DNA from: Chitinophaga pendula
Lineage (GTDB): Bacteria > Bacteroidota > Bacteroidia > Chitinophagales > Chitinophagaceae
Length of the DNA stretch: 64,000 nucleotides
Assembly: GCF_020386615.1 (NCBI RefSeq)
Contig: NZ_CP077769.1
Span: forward strand, 3,720,001 to 3,784,000
Direction of reading: 5' to 3'
Below the pieces are notes generated by a model. The model searched no databases. It saw only the letters and a program-made list of their open reading frames with translations, and was not told where the DNA came from. Of this stretch, positions 50,118-60,774 are shown piece after piece. Positions within the stretch are counted from its first letter, which is position 1; each line of letters opens with the position of its first letter. A program made the translations under genes and the position numbers.

Positions 50118-53100
50118 ATGAAAATTTTCGTTAAGTCGCGTCCCCCGGCCGGCCGGTCAAGGGTTTTACATTTTTTCCTGATTATGAAATTCATCACGTT
50201 GTTCCTATTGCTGGCGATACATGTTACGGCAGGCGTATACTCTCAGCGCCGAATTGATATCCGGTTCCGATCTATTCCTTTCCACCAGGCATTGACAGCA
50301 CTGGAGCGCCAGTCTGATTTCCGTTTCTTTTATAAGAACAATGATATACAAGATATCGGCCCGGTGTCATTAGACGTTACACAGGCTACTATCCCGGAGA
50401 TCTTATCGAGGATGTTGCCTTCCGGCCTGTTATCCTATAAGATCGTGGATAGTAATCTCATTGTATTGATAAAGCCGGATGAGGGGCAACCCCGTACTGT
50501 CAGAGGCCGCATTACCAATGCAAAGGGGGAGCCTATACCCGGTGCTACTGTAAAGGTAGGTGGAGGTAGTACGGGTACTGTTTCCAATGCTAATGGAGAG
50601 TATGTGTTAAATATTGCCGAGGATGCCAATCTGGTGGTCACTTTCATAGGTCATATTCAACAGACGATACCCGTGCAGGGACGAAGCGTTATTAATATTG
50701 TGATGCAGGAAGATATGACGGGATTAAATGAGGTGGTAGTGGTAGGATATGGTACGCAACGAAAGGGTAACCTTACGGGTGCAGTGGCGGTGCTGGATGG
50801 TAAGAAGCTGGAGAGCCGGCCATTGGTGAACCTGGCGCAGGGGTTACAAGGTATGGTGCCCAATCTGAATATCAACCTGAACAATGGAGCACCCGGTAAG
50901 GGCGCTACTTTTAACATACGCGGGAATACGTCTATCAATGGTGGCGGTCCGTTGGTATTGGTGGATGGTGTACAGATGGATCCTAATCTGATCAACCCGG
51001 CGGATGTAGCGAATGTTACTGTACTTAAGGACGCAGCATCTGCGGCCATTTATGGGGTACGCGGCGCATATGGAGTGATCCTGATCACCACCAAAAGTCC
51101 CCGTAAGGATGTGCCGTTGAGGGTGAATTATGCAACTTCCTATACTATTACACGTCCTACCCGTATGCCCCGTTATCTTAATTCGGTGGACTACATCCGT
51201 ATGCACCGTGAAGCAGACCGTACCGGGCAGCTTTCGGGCGGCAGTACGGCTACCGAACCATTTACGCTGGAGGATTCCACGCGGGCAGCTGCTTTTTTCC
51301 ATGACCCGGTTAATAACCAGTCTGTATATATTGATCCATCTAATCCATCCAAATACCGTTATGTCGGTAATACGGATTGGATCAGGGAATTATATCCCGG
51401 CTGGGCGCCGATGATGGATCATAATGTATCTATTTCCGGTGCGCAGGGCAAGACCTCTTATGTGGCGTCCGTCGGTTATTTCAACCAGAAAGGGTTGTTG
51501 AAGGTGGCAGAGGAGCAGTTTTCCCGGTATAATGCCAGTCTTAAGCTAAGTACTTCGGCTGCCAGCTGGCTGGATCTGAATATGAAGATGGCATTGAACC
51601 GTACAGAAAGTGATAAGCCGACGCCGCCTACACATGGCGGCTTGTCAGAGGGATGGATCTCCGGCGACCTGCGTCCTATCATGCCGGTCTATCATCCGGA
51701 CGGTCATTTTTCGGGGCAGGGATCTTTTACCAATACTGTTGCGTTAGCAAAATTAAATGGTCGTACCAAAGAAACGGCTAATGACCTGTGGCTTACGGGA
51801 GGTATTGTGCTTAAGCCTTTTCAGCATTTCCGTATCGTGGCCGACTATACGTGGAATAGTTATAATCTGAATAATCAAAGACATATTAAAGAATACCAGG
51901 AGTATGGTGCGAACGGTGTTGTGCTGGGTACTTTTCCCTGGTCCAGGCCCAGTAGTGTAAGGGAGGCTAACAATAACGACTATTACACTTCCCTGAATGC
52001 TTATGCAGAATATGAAAGGCAATTTGGTCAGCACTATGGTAAATTGATGGTGGGATACAACCAGGAGAAAAAAATGGTAAGGGGATTTGATGTGACGGCA
52101 CGTAACCTGATAGATCAGACATTCCCTGCTATCAACCTGAACAACGATATCAATCCTATTGTAGGCGGTCGTCGTTATAGCTGGGCATTGGCGGGATCGT
52201 TCTTCCGGTTCAACTATGACTATGACAAAAGATACCTGCTGGAATTAAACGGCCGTTATGACGGTACGTCCCGTTTCCCTGCCAGTCACCGTTATGTATT
52301 CCTGCCCTCTATATCTGCGGGCTGGCGGATATCGGAAGAATCTTTTTTCCAACCATTGCATGAGGTGATCAACGATCTGAAGTTACGAACCTCTTATGGC
52401 ATGCTGGGCAACCAGGTATTGTCGGCCAACAACAATGACAATCTGGATATCTATCCTTATATACCTACGATGCCTACCGGCAGGGTTGATTATATTTTTG
52501 ATGACCAGCGGGGGGTGTATGTCAGTTCTCCCGGATTGGTAAGTCAGGGTTTTACCTGGGAAAAGGTAGCTACGCGTAACTTCGGAATTGATATTACCCT
52601 GTTAAAAAACCGGCTTTCAGTGAATTTTGACTGGTATATTCGTGACACGAAAGATATGCTGATGAACGGATATCCACTACCTAATATACTGGGAACCCCC
52701 GCTCCTAAAGTCAATACCGGGGAGATGCGTACCCGTGGATGGGAATTAGGTATCAACTGGAAGGATCAGTTGAGTGATGATCTATCCTATGAATTAAATT
52801 TTGCGCTTTCCGATTATTCGGCCACCATTACCCGATATGATCTGAACCCCAATAAGTCGCTTAGCACTTATTATGCGGGGCAGCGGCTGGATGAGATATG
52901 GGGATATGTGACGGACGGGTTTTTCCCTACGGATGAGTCGGCGGTTGCCGCCAACCAGTCTAATCTCTGGAATGGCACCTGGCTGGCCGGGGATATCCGA
53001 TTCCGGGATATCAACGGCGATAAAAAGATTACCAGTGGTAATAATACGATTAATGATCCGGGAGACCGCAGGGTTATTGGTAACCGTACTCCGAGATACC

Positions 53101-53558
53101 AGTTTGGGCTTAATCTTTCGTTGCAGTATAAACATTTTGACTTTAGTATGTTGATACAAGGCATAGGCAAGCGGGACATCATGCTGGACGGCAATGCATT
53201 CTGGGGATTCAAGAGCGAATGGGATGTACCGATGATCTACCAGCTAGATTACTGGACACCGGACCATCCCGATGCTTATTATCCCCGGTTACGATTTGGT
53301 GGCGGTGGTAATTTCCAGGCACAGACGAAATACCTGCAGAATGCGGCTTATGCGCGTATGAAAAATATCTCCATCGGGTATACGTTGCCAGCTGCCATAT
53401 TCCGTCAGATCAAGCTACAGCAGTTACGTGTTTATGTGTCTGCCCAGAATCTGTTTGAGGTGACCCAACTGCACCGTGCTTTTGATCCTGAAATATTTGA
53501 TGCGAAAAACTACCCCTTGAACAGGGCGATCTCTTTTGGTTTACAGCTGGGATTGTAA
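50118..53558 (+). CDS. SusC/RagA family TonB-linked outer membrane protein with STN domain (operon 2)
   Basis: The 1146 aa protein has an N-terminal signal region and an STN signalling domain (RRIDIRFRSIPFHQALTALE... LLSYKIVDSNLIVLI, about residues 43-120). A carboxypeptidase-regulatory-like domain (VRGRITNAKGEPIPGATVKV) and a plug (NEVVVVGYGTQRKGNLTGAVAV) follow, then a barrel ending AISFGLQLGL. The STN domain lets it signal to the FecR protein encoded upstream, so this operon is probably induced by its own substrate. An ATG at codon 23 is an alternative start. Confidence 0.93.
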   Translation: MKIFVKSRPPAGRSRVLHFFLIMKFITLFLLLAIHVTAGVYSQRRIDIRFRSIPFHQALTALERQSDFRFFYKNNDIQDIGPVSLDVTQATIPEILSRMLPSGLLSYKIVDSNLIVLIKPDEGQPRTVRGRITNAKGEPIPGATVKVGGGSTGTVSNANGEYVLNIAEDANLVVTFIGHIQQTIPVQGRSVINIVMQEDMTGLNEVVVVGYGTQRKGNLTGAVAVLDGKKLESRPLVNLAQGLQGMVPNLNINLNNGAPGKGATFNIRGNTSINGGGPLVLVDGVQMDPNLINPADVANVTVLKDAASAAIYGVRGAYGVILITTKSPRKDVPLRVNYATSYTITRPTRMPRYLNSVDYIRMHREADRTGQLSGGSTATEPFTLEDSTRAAAFFHDPVNNQSVYIDPSNPSKYRYVGNTDWIRELYPGWAPMMDHNVSISGAQGKTSYVASVGYFNQKGLLKVAEEQFSRYNASLKLSTSAASWLDLNMKMALNRTESDKPTPPTHGGLSEGWISGDLRPIMPVYHPDGHFSGQGSFTNTVALAKLNGRTKETANDLWLTGGIVLKPFQHFRIVADYTWNSYNLNNQRHIKEYQEYGANGVVLGTFPWSRPSSVREANNNDYYTSLNAYAEYERQFGQHYGKLMVGYNQEKKMVRGFDVTARNLIDQTFPAINLNNDINPIVGGRRYSWALAGSFFRFNYDYDKRYLLELNGRYDGTSRFPASHRYVFLPSISAGWRISEESFFQPLHEVINDLKLRTSYGMLGNQVLSANNNDNLDIYPYIPTMPTGRVDYIFDDQRGVYVSSPGLVSQGFTWEKVATRNFGIDITLLKNRLSVNFDWYIRDTKDMLMNGYPLPNILGTPAPKVNTGEMRTRGWELGINWKDQLSDDLSYELNFALSDYSATITRYDLNPNKSLSTYYAGQRLDEIWGYVTDGFFPTDESAVAANQSNLWNGTWLAGDIRFRDINGDKKITSGNNTINDPGDRRVIGNRTPRYQFGLNLSLQYKHFDFSMLIQGIGKRDIMLDGNAFWGFKSEWDVPMIYQLDYWTPDHPDAYYPRLRFGGGGNFQAQTKYLQNAAYARMKNISIGYTLPAAIFRQIKLQQLRVYVSAQNLFEVTQLHRAFDPEIFDAKNYPLNRAISFGLQLGL

Positions 53559-53581
53559 TCATGTATTTAAACAAATCAATC

Positions 53582-55270
53582 ATGAAAAAAACATCGATCA
53601 TATATCTAGTCGGCTGGTGTCTGCTTGCGGGCAGTGCCTGCAAAAGGGATCAATTCCTTAATCTTACACCGGAAGATGCGCTGAGCGATCCTACTTATTT
53701 CAAAAATGAGACGGACCTTAAATTGTACTGTAACAGTTTCTACGGTACGCTACCTGTAATGGATGCCGGATCGGATAACAACTCTGACAATATGGTACCC
53801 CGGGATAAAGACAGGTTTCTTTCCGGGCAGTATATTGTACCTATTGTAAAAGATGATAATAATAATGAGTGGAGCTGGAAGGATGAGCGTAATGTGAACT
53901 TCTTCCTGCAGCGTTATGAGCGGGCGGCGGCCAGTGCAGCGATAAAGGAAAAGTATGCAGCGGAAGCGCGTTTTTTCCGCGCGCTTTATTTCTGGCAAAA
54001 GGTGAAGCGGTATGGAGATGTACCCTGGTTCAGTGCGGATCTCAATGAAAAGTCGCCGGAGCTTTATTTGCCCAGGACGGCACGTAAGGCGGTAATGGAT
54101 TCTGTATTGAAGGATCTGAATTATGCGGTGGATAAGCTACCATTGCCAGGCAGTGCTGAAAGAGGCCGGTTACATAAATATGCGGCTGCGGCATTGAAGG
54201 CACGAATATGTTTATGGGAAGGTACTTATCGCCGATATCATCAGTCGGGGGATGATGTCATGATGCTCAATGAGGCGGCGAGTGCTGCAGCATTGATCAT
54301 CGGAAGTGGTCAATATGATATCTGGTCTACCGGGCATCCATTGACGGACTATTATAATCTTTTCATCCAGGATGAATTACAAGGGAACAAGGAAGCTATT
54401 TTACCCAAGCGGTTCCTGAAAGATGTATTCATGCATAATCTAACGCGGCAGCTGGGTGAAAACAATACCGGTTTCAGTAAAAATTTTGTGCGTTCGTTCT
54501 TGTGTACGGACGGTCTTCCGGCAGCGTTAAGTCCACTTTATAAAGGAGACGACTCGCTCAATGCGGAGCGTGCTAACCGTGATCCTCGTTTTACGCAACT
54601 CATTGCAACATCGGGCTTCGTTTTCCAGGTCAATGCCAATGGTGTCAGTGATATCATTACGTTACCACGTATTGGTACCAGTGTGACCAGTACTGGTTAT
54701 CAGCGGGTCAAAGGGCGCTCTCCCAGCCTGGTAGAATGGAACGCCAACCAGTCTGTTCTGGATCTGTTTATTTTCCGTTATGCGGAGGTGTTGCTGGTGT
54801 ATGCGGAAGCTAAAGCAGAGTTGGGCGCCTGTGATCAAGATGTGTTAGACAGGACCATTAATAAGTTACGTAGCCGGGTGGGTATGACACCGATGCGTAT
54901 TGCGACATTGGTAAAAGATCCGCAATCGGATTTTCCTGACTTGGATGTGCTGTTGGATGAGATACGGCGGGAGCGGCGCATAGAGTTGGCTGCGGAGGGA
55001 TTCCGGTTTGACGACCTGTTGCGCTGGAATGCCGGTAGTCAAACGGCGAAACCGGAAGCTATCTTAGGGATGAAGCTGTTACCTGCTATTAAGGCACAAT
55101 ATCCTAATCAGAACCAGGTAAAAGATATTGTAGTTGATGCTAATGGTTATATACGGGTATATACGGATATTACGAGCCGTACCTGGAATAATAAATTTAA
55201 CCTGTACCCTATTCCGGTAGAAGAGCTCACGCTGAATCCGAAGTTGCAACCTCAAAATCCCGGTTGGTAA
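53582..55270 (+). CDS. SusD/RagB family surface lipoprotein (operon 2)
   Basis: ATG 53582 gives 562 aa and the lipobox LLAGSACKRD; an ATG at 53561 adds 7 residues. SusD motifs include FFLQRYERAAASAAIKEKYAAEARFFRALYFWQKVKRYGDVPWF, FRYAEVLLVYAEAKAELG and IRRERRIELAAEGFRFDDLLRW. It is the substrate-capturing partner of the SusC gene 23 nt upstream. No degradative enzyme follows, so the ligand is unknown. Confidence 0.93.
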   Translation: MKKTSIIYLVGWCLLAGSACKRDQFLNLTPEDALSDPTYFKNETDLKLYCNSFYGTLPVMDAGSDNNSDNMVPRDKDRFLSGQYIVPIVKDDNNNEWSWKDERNVNFFLQRYERAAASAAIKEKYAAEARFFRALYFWQKVKRYGDVPWFSADLNEKSPELYLPRTARKAVMDSVLKDLNYAVDKLPLPGSAERGRLHKYAAAALKARICLWEGTYRRYHQSGDDVMMLNEAASAAALIIGSGQYDIWSTGHPLTDYYNLFIQDELQGNKEAILPKRFLKDVFMHNLTRQLGENNTGFSKNFVRSFLCTDGLPAALSPLYKGDDSLNAERANRDPRFTQLIATSGFVFQVNANGVSDIITLPRIGTSVTSTGYQRVKGRSPSLVEWNANQSVLDLFIFRYAEVLLVYAEAKAELGACDQDVLDRTINKLRSRVGMTPMRIATLVKDPQSDFPDLDVLLDEIRRERRIELAAEGFRFDDLLRWNAGSQTAKPEAILGMKLLPAIKAQYPNQNQVKDIVVDANGYIRVYTDITSRTWNNKFNLYPIPVEELTLNPKLQPQNPGW

Positions 55271-55280
55271 TCTGTTTTTA

Positions 55281-55316
55281 TAGTGTAAGGCATAGGTCTT
55301 ACACTATACTGTTTTT
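55281..55316. terminator. Bidirectional terminator between SusD operon 2 and the eCIS cluster
   Basis: TAGTGTAAG and CTTACACTA form a 9 bp stem with an 8 nt loop, followed by a T-run. The right arm overlaps the TAG stop of the convergent ATPase gene. Confidence 0.7.
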
Positions 55317-56641
55317 CCTTCTTTGCCGAATTCCCGGCGAATACCTGTCATCACATCTATCAACCGAATGAAAGGTGTTTGATGTTTAAGTGCCATGAGG
55401 GCGGCATAGCGGGTTACGTTGATGATGGCGCCGCCGGCGATTTCATATTTATCGGCTATATCTTCCAGGTTCAGCTGCGGATCGAGTCCTATTTTGTCGG
55501 GGAAGGATTGTTTCCACAGGCGCAGCCGTTGTTCGGGGCCGGGCATGGAGAATTGCACCATGGACTGGAAGCGGCGTCCGAAAGCTTCGTCGATATTTGC
55601 ACGCAGGTTGGTCGCGAGGATCACCATACCCGGAAAGTCTTCTATACGTTGCAGGAGGTAAGCTACTTCCTGATTAGCATATCTATCGTTGGAGCTACTG
55701 GTATTAGTGCGTTTGCCGAACAAGGCATCTGCCTCGTCGAAAAAGAGTATCCAGTGTTTGTAGACGGCCTTATCAAATACATGAGCCAGGTTTTTTTCCG
55801 TTTCTCCAATGTATTTGGAAACGATCATGGATAGGTCTATGCGATATACATCGTGTCCGTTTGCTTTTCCCAGCAGGCAGGCGGTGAGTGATTTACCTGT
55901 ACCCGGGGGGCCATAAAAGAGGGCCCGGTATCCCGGTTTGATCTTACGGGCCATACCCCAGTCGTTCATCAGCTGGTCTCCGTGTGCAATCCAGGCTTGT
56001 ATTTCCTCCACTTCATCCATGGTTTGTTCTTCCAATACGAGATCGGACCAGTCTAGTGCAGTTTGGATCCTTTTTGCCGGGAATAGCGGATCGTCATCGG
56101 GCTGATGGGGTATTCCCAATGTGAAATAGTTGATATAATCTGGATAAAGGTTCAGTGCGCCACTTAACATTGGTTCGCCTGTTGTCGGCGGATGAATGCG
56201 TAATATGTGATGGCGGGTGAAAAAGTGATCCGCAGCGAACATCGTCATCAGGCGGAGACGTGCTGACAGGTCTGTGGCCCCCAGCAGGAATGCGGCGGTT
56301 TCTCCTGTTGGCAGAAAGCCTCCATGTTGTTGTCCTTTAATCCCTCCGAATTCAGTGAATCCTCTATCGTATGTTGCATTCCTTACGAAAAATATATCCA
56401 GCAACTGGGGGCGTATGTGGGGCGTTAATGTCAACAAAAGTAATAGCCTTTCTTCTGAGGTCATTTTATAGTAATCCACTATCTGAGCATATACTGACCC
56501 ATCCTGCAATCCAGGAGGAGCTGGTATTTCCTCGCCGGCGCCATCGAAGTAATTTTTCATGCGGATAGAAATCACTTCGCGGAGCCATTCCAGTTCTGTT
56601 TCCAGTACGGCTACATTTTGCATAGTTAATTGTATGTCCAT
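55304..56641 (-). CDS. eCIS-associated AAA+ ATPase (PVC15-like)
   Basis: ATG 56641 gives 445 aa; an ATG at 56623, just after the upstream stop, is an alternative, and an apparent start at 56695 is TTG. After an N-terminal helical region (about 1-225) comes the AAA+ core. Walker A is GPPGTGKS (244-251), Walker B is FFDEAD (300-305), and LATNLRANIDEAFGRRF contains sensor 1 and the arginine finger. Proteins of this type are constant members of extracellular contractile injection systems and are thought to act in assembly or in loading. The gene overlaps the 3' end of the tape-measure gene by 16 nt, a sign of translational coupling. Confidence 0.9.
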   Translation of the reverse strand: MDIQLTMQNVAVLETELEWLREVISIRMKNYFDGAGEEIPAPPGLQDGSVYAQIVDYYKMTSEERLLLLLTLTPHIRPQLLDIFFVRNATYDRGFTEFGGIKGQQHGGFLPTGETAAFLLGATDLSARLRLMTMFAADHFFTRHHILRIHPPTTGEPMLSGALNLYPDYINYFTLGIPHQPDDDPLFPAKRIQTALDWSDLVLEEQTMDEVEEIQAWIAHGDQLMNDWGMARKIKPGYRALFYGPPGTGKSLTACLLGKANGHDVYRIDLSMIVSKYIGETEKNLAHVFDKAVYKHWILFFDEADALFGKRTNTSSSNDRYANQEVAYLLQRIEDFPGMVILATNLRANIDEAFGRRFQSMVQFSMPGPEQRLRLWKQSFPDKIGLDPQLNLEDIADKYEIAGGAIINVTRYAALMALKHQTPFIRLIDVMTGIRREFGKEGKTV

Positions 56642-59600
56642 TCTGTATATATGTAGTTGGGCATCCAGGCATTCCTGATCATGCCTATTCCCCAAGGTAA
56701 TGATTGCAAAAGTATGTCATATCCCCTGGGTTCTACTCTCAGCCACCAATCTTCTTCTTCTTTCCATAATGCGCCGTCCCGTATCAGGAAGGAGCCTCTG
56801 AAACCATCTATAGAAGCGTTTTTCATTTTATCCCAGTTAGTCATCACTACTGTTATCAGTTGGTCTGCCATTGCTTTTTCAGCACCTGTGAGTGCTACTT
56901 CATAGGGTAATGTTTCTTCCAGTGGATAATTACACATGATCTTGTTGAGGGTGAGCAGATGTTCTGCATGGCCTTCTTGTCCACAAGCCATATACTGCAG
57001 CAAATGGATGGCTCGTTGCTGTGCGGCTTGATCTACAAACTGTCCGTCATGCAGCCAGCCCAGTTGTGTAAAACAAAACGGCAGGAACGGATGCAGGAGG
57101 ATCAAGCCGGCGTTGTTGACATATAGTTTATCGTCTCTGATATCAAGGGAAGCGGGCTGTTGCCCGGTGATTAATGTCTGTTCTTCCGGCGCTTTATTGC
57201 CAGCGGGAGATGTTATCTCTGTTTGCGGTGCGGACTTTTTATGCAGGTCTTGCCAGCTCTCGTCCTGTTGTATCAACTGACGTTTTGCGGCCAGTATTTC
57301 GGAGTACATCGCTGTAATCACTTTGTGCATTGTTACGGATGCGGATGCTTGGTAGGCTGCTGTATCATTGTTTTCGCCCTCTTCATATGCTTCCAGCAGC
57401 TTATCCAGGAGATATCGGCTCGTCCGCATTTCGCGACCAGATAACCATTGCAGGAATTGTTGTAAATACTCTTTTGATCCGGCGATATGATATTCCCTAT
57501 TTAGTAGTCCAAGATTGTATTCACGGAATAGTATCTGCAAGCGTTCTCTTTCATAGCTATCTGTTATGATGCCGGCGAAATAGGTGTGCCAGGTGGTATA
57601 AGCGGCTGACAGGTTATAACTGCCATATGTATCCGTATCTGACAGGATATTATGAAATGCCACGTCGTCCAATCCGGTGGCCAGTAGCCGGATCATACTA
57701 TGTTGTTGTAACAAGCTGCTATAGATACGTCGTCGTTCCTGCAAGTTTTTGCTACACGTTTCCTTTACGAGTGAGATCAGGTCACTGAGCTGTTCGTTTT
57801 TTACTGCAGCAGGCGATTGCAATGTTGCCCACCATTTCAATTGGTCAACCTGCTCATATGCTGTCAGTTGTTGGAGCCATGCGGCAGGCAGGTTGTGGCT
57901 GCCAGGTGTTGTGAACAATGCGAATAGTTGTAACCTGGCTTCCAGCTGCTGGCCGGGAGTTTCGAGCAGGTCCTGCACCTGTGATGGTTGTTGCTGATAC
58001 CATAACCGGAGGGCCAGCCATAGCATTTCATTTCTAAGTGCCAAAGGCCAAGTTGACCATCCTTCCGGTCCGTTGCCTGTTTGCAGGAAATGCTGCAGCA
58101 GGTTTTTTATTTCGGCCAGCAGGTCATGTTGTTCTGTTATTGTATTGAGGGTATCAAATTGCCGGAGCTTACGCAGCAGATTGGGGCCAGCGCCGATCAC
58201 TGTTGTAGCAAGGCGGCTACGTTCATTTCTATTTTTTTCTTCTTCTGTAGCTAGCGTTATCCATGATAAATCCAGCAGGTCTGAAAGCCAGCTTTCTACC
58301 AGGATCTTTACCTGTGTATCTGGTACAGATAACAATTTCAGCAGGTGGTGAGGTACGGCGGGTTGTATATTCCAATTCATTTTCCGTTCGCGTAGCAGGC
58401 CTGGGAAAAAGGCCTGTAACCAGCCCAGCAACCGACCTGTCAGCCAGGTGGTAACTGATCCGGAGTAGGAACCTGCTTCGGAAGGAAGTTGTCCATACAG
58501 CAGGTAGTATTCCAGCCACTCCAATGCGGGCCTGGCCGCTGCATTATCTCTCCTATCCTGTTGTTGTGTATAACCGGACAATACCATGCTCCAGAGCCAC
58601 TGCGGTTCCTTCAGTATTTCCATCTCCCAACTCCTGGTAAGTTCTCTTACCTGTTCTTCCACCAGTTCTTCTGCTTTGCTCCATTTATCCAGCCATATGA
58701 AGTAATCACTTATTAATGTATCCTGCAGCTGTATACTTCTCAATGCTTGTTTCCAGACATAGTAGATAGCGGGTAAATCGATGCCTGCTTCTACGGATAG
58801 TCTTCTCAGGGTTGCCTGTAGTATTGTATGGGCTTGCAGCGGTGCATCTCCGGTCTGCAACCAGGATTGCCATATTGCCAGTACCAGGGAGGTTTTCCAT
58901 TGGGCGGGGGTTATCCGGAATAGTGATACATTATTGAGGATAGCGTTATATAGTATTTCATAACTGCGTGCGGCTACTGCCTGTGTATCTGTGACCGCGA
59001 TGATCTTAAACAAGGTATCTATCCTGACCTGTGATAATATACGCGATACGATCGTGTGGTTGTTGCCTATATACCTCATTATGGTAAGTACATCTCCGGG
59101 GGATTGTTCGAGCAGCTGTTGGATCAGGCTATCAATCGCGTAATGTGCATACTGTTTTCCCCACCAGGGTATGGCACCTGTTGTCAGCTGGTATAATAAC
59201 AGGTCTTTCAGCAGGCCGGTATATATGTATTCCCCTGATCGTGCTGGGGACTTGTTTACGGCGAGGTCATTATTTACTTCTTCGCCAGGCATGTTATCTG
59301 CTACCCACTGACTCCATTGTTGCGCTATTTCCGATGAAACAAGGTATGGTGATGATTGGCGTTGTTTGTCTATAGCCAGACGTGTCTGTTGCGGATACTT
59401 GCGTAACATATTATGCAAATGCCGGGCTAGCCAGGTAGTTGGTGATGACTGTGGTGTAATGGCGATTTCGTCCCACAGCTCTTGTACCAGCTTGTGTTGT
59501 TGAGAGGAGGCCACCAGGGCGCTGGCGTACCATTCCTGTAATTGTTCCAGGTGGTATTCCAACAATGCGGACTGATCGCTGTAAGCCCAGACCAGTAATG

Positions 59601-60771
59601 TACGCTGTAAGGTGGCGGAGAAGATATCTTTCATCCGTTCTCTCCACTCCTGGTATGGCAGGGCGGACATCCACCATTCTGCCAGTCGGTATATTTGTTT
59701 TGAGGCAAGGGTGTCCGCCATCTCTTTTAATTCATTGCGTGTATAATGCTTTGCCCAATGAGGCAGGGAGCCATGCTGAACGTAGTATTGCAGTACTGAC
59801 CACTGTGTTACCGGATCGTCTATATTGTCTGTTATGGTACTGGACGGATCTTCTTCTTTGTCCGGACCGGCGATGTTATCTTCTTTATATAGCTGTGTAA
59901 TAAAATAGATCAAGCCGGTTGGCGCAATGGTATGTTGATAGTTTTGCAATCCGTCGTAGAACAATTGCAATAGTTGCTGATAAGAAGTATTAAAGTGCCT
60001 GGCCAGTGCTGTCAGGTTACTTCGGAGAAATTGGCGGCGATTGAATTCGTTGCCATGTTCTTCTGCGAGATAGCGGAGAATAAAAAGCCATACAGCTTTC
60101 TGCAGTTCATCGCTTTCCGTTTGTATCACCTGTTTCTTTTGCTGCACTTTTACGATCCCTACGCTGTATTCAAATATAAAGGCGCTTTCTGCCGGTGCCA
60201 GCAAGTTGATGATATCCCTGATGGTTTCTTCGGAGAACTGGTATACCATTCGTTTACGTGCCTGTGATCGTTTTGCAATATCCAACAGGAAAGCAGGCAT
60301 CCTTCCGGTATCTTCCTGGAGTAATTGCCGGATCAATGTATCGGGATGTTGCCGTTCTGATGCATTAGCCCACCAGGGTACCGCTCCGGTAAGCAGATAA
60401 TATTCCAGCAGTTCGTATCTCCTGTCGACTGTTTTTTTGCTGGCTACTACGGCCTCTATCTGCGTGGTTGATGCATATTCTTTTTCTGACAACAGATTTT
60501 TCAGTGCGTCCTGCAGTGCCTGCAGCAATCTTTCCGGCAACAGCGCTTCCAGGTCTTCTTCGGCTACTGTGCCGAGGTCGACCTCCAGTTGTCCGATGGC
60601 GTACACCTGGTCTTCAGGCGTCATCATATTAAACGCCCTTTCTGTAACGGCAGCCAGGTGATGATGAAACAGATTGCTAAGTCGTTCCTGCATTGCATAT
60701 CCCATATTACCTGACAGGTAGCGTGCATCCATTTTAAACTCACGGATAATATGTTTGTGTTGCTCATTCAT
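56626..60771 (-). CDS. Contractile injection system tape measure protein (CIS_TMP)
   Basis: The 1381 aa protein begins MNEQHKHIIREFKMDARYLSGN, with the Gln/Glu-rich helical N-terminus typical of the eCIS tape-measure family. It contains four degenerate modules of the form LxYYLLxGxxPWWA (about residues 118-150, 324-350, 522-552 and 750-775), each opening a helical repeat. The C-terminal region (YVNNAGLILLHPFLPFCFTQLGWL... GFRGSFLIRDGALW) is the conserved capping part. Tape-measure length sets tube length, so the device should be long. It starts 3 nt after the baseplate gene stop. This is not the coiled-coil tape measure of siphophages. Confidence 0.88.
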   Translation of the reverse strand: MNEQHKHIIREFKMDARYLSGNMGYAMQERLSNLFHHHLAAVTERAFNMMTPEDQVYAIGQLEVDLGTVAEEDLEALLPERLLQALQDALKNLLSEKEYASTTQIEAVVASKKTVDRRYELLEYYLLTGAVPWWANASERQHPDTLIRQLLQEDTGRMPAFLLDIAKRSQARKRMVYQFSEETIRDIINLLAPAESAFIFEYSVGIVKVQQKKQVIQTESDELQKAVWLFILRYLAEEHGNEFNRRQFLRSNLTALARHFNTSYQQLLQLFYDGLQNYQHTIAPTGLIYFITQLYKEDNIAGPDKEEDPSSTITDNIDDPVTQWSVLQYYVQHGSLPHWAKHYTRNELKEMADTLASKQIYRLAEWWMSALPYQEWRERMKDIFSATLQRTLLVWAYSDQSALLEYHLEQLQEWYASALVASSQQHKLVQELWDEIAITPQSSPTTWLARHLHNMLRKYPQQTRLAIDKQRQSSPYLVSSEIAQQWSQWVADNMPGEEVNNDLAVNKSPARSGEYIYTGLLKDLLLYQLTTGAIPWWGKQYAHYAIDSLIQQLLEQSPGDVLTIMRYIGNNHTIVSRILSQVRIDTLFKIIAVTDTQAVAARSYEILYNAILNNVSLFRITPAQWKTSLVLAIWQSWLQTGDAPLQAHTILQATLRRLSVEAGIDLPAIYYVWKQALRSIQLQDTLISDYFIWLDKWSKAEELVEEQVRELTRSWEMEILKEPQWLWSMVLSGYTQQQDRRDNAAARPALEWLEYYLLYGQLPSEAGSYSGSVTTWLTGRLLGWLQAFFPGLLRERKMNWNIQPAVPHHLLKLLSVPDTQVKILVESWLSDLLDLSWITLATEEEKNRNERSRLATTVIGAGPNLLRKLRQFDTLNTITEQHDLLAEIKNLLQHFLQTGNGPEGWSTWPLALRNEMLWLALRLWYQQQPSQVQDLLETPGQQLEARLQLFALFTTPGSHNLPAAWLQQLTAYEQVDQLKWWATLQSPAAVKNEQLSDLISLVKETCSKNLQERRRIYSSLLQQHSMIRLLATGLDDVAFHNILSDTDTYGSYNLSAAYTTWHTYFAGIITDSYERERLQILFREYNLGLLNREYHIAGSKEYLQQFLQWLSGREMRTSRYLLDKLLEAYEEGENNDTAAYQASASVTMHKVITAMYSEILAAKRQLIQQDESWQDLHKKSAPQTEITSPAGNKAPEEQTLITGQQPASLDIRDDKLYVNNAGLILLHPFLPFCFTQLGWLHDGQFVDQAAQQRAIHLLQYMACGQEGHAEHLLTLNKIMCNYPLEETLPYEVALTGAEKAMADQLITVVMTNWDKMKNASIDGFRGSFLIRDGALWKEEEDWWLRVEPRGYDILLQSLPWGIGMIRNAWMPNYIYTEWTYN

Positions 60772-60774
60772 ACG

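Noticed and set aside
56695..56695. Start of the eCIS ATPase at 56695
   Set aside because: The codon there is TTG inside the upstream gene. ATG at 56641 or 56623 is preferred.
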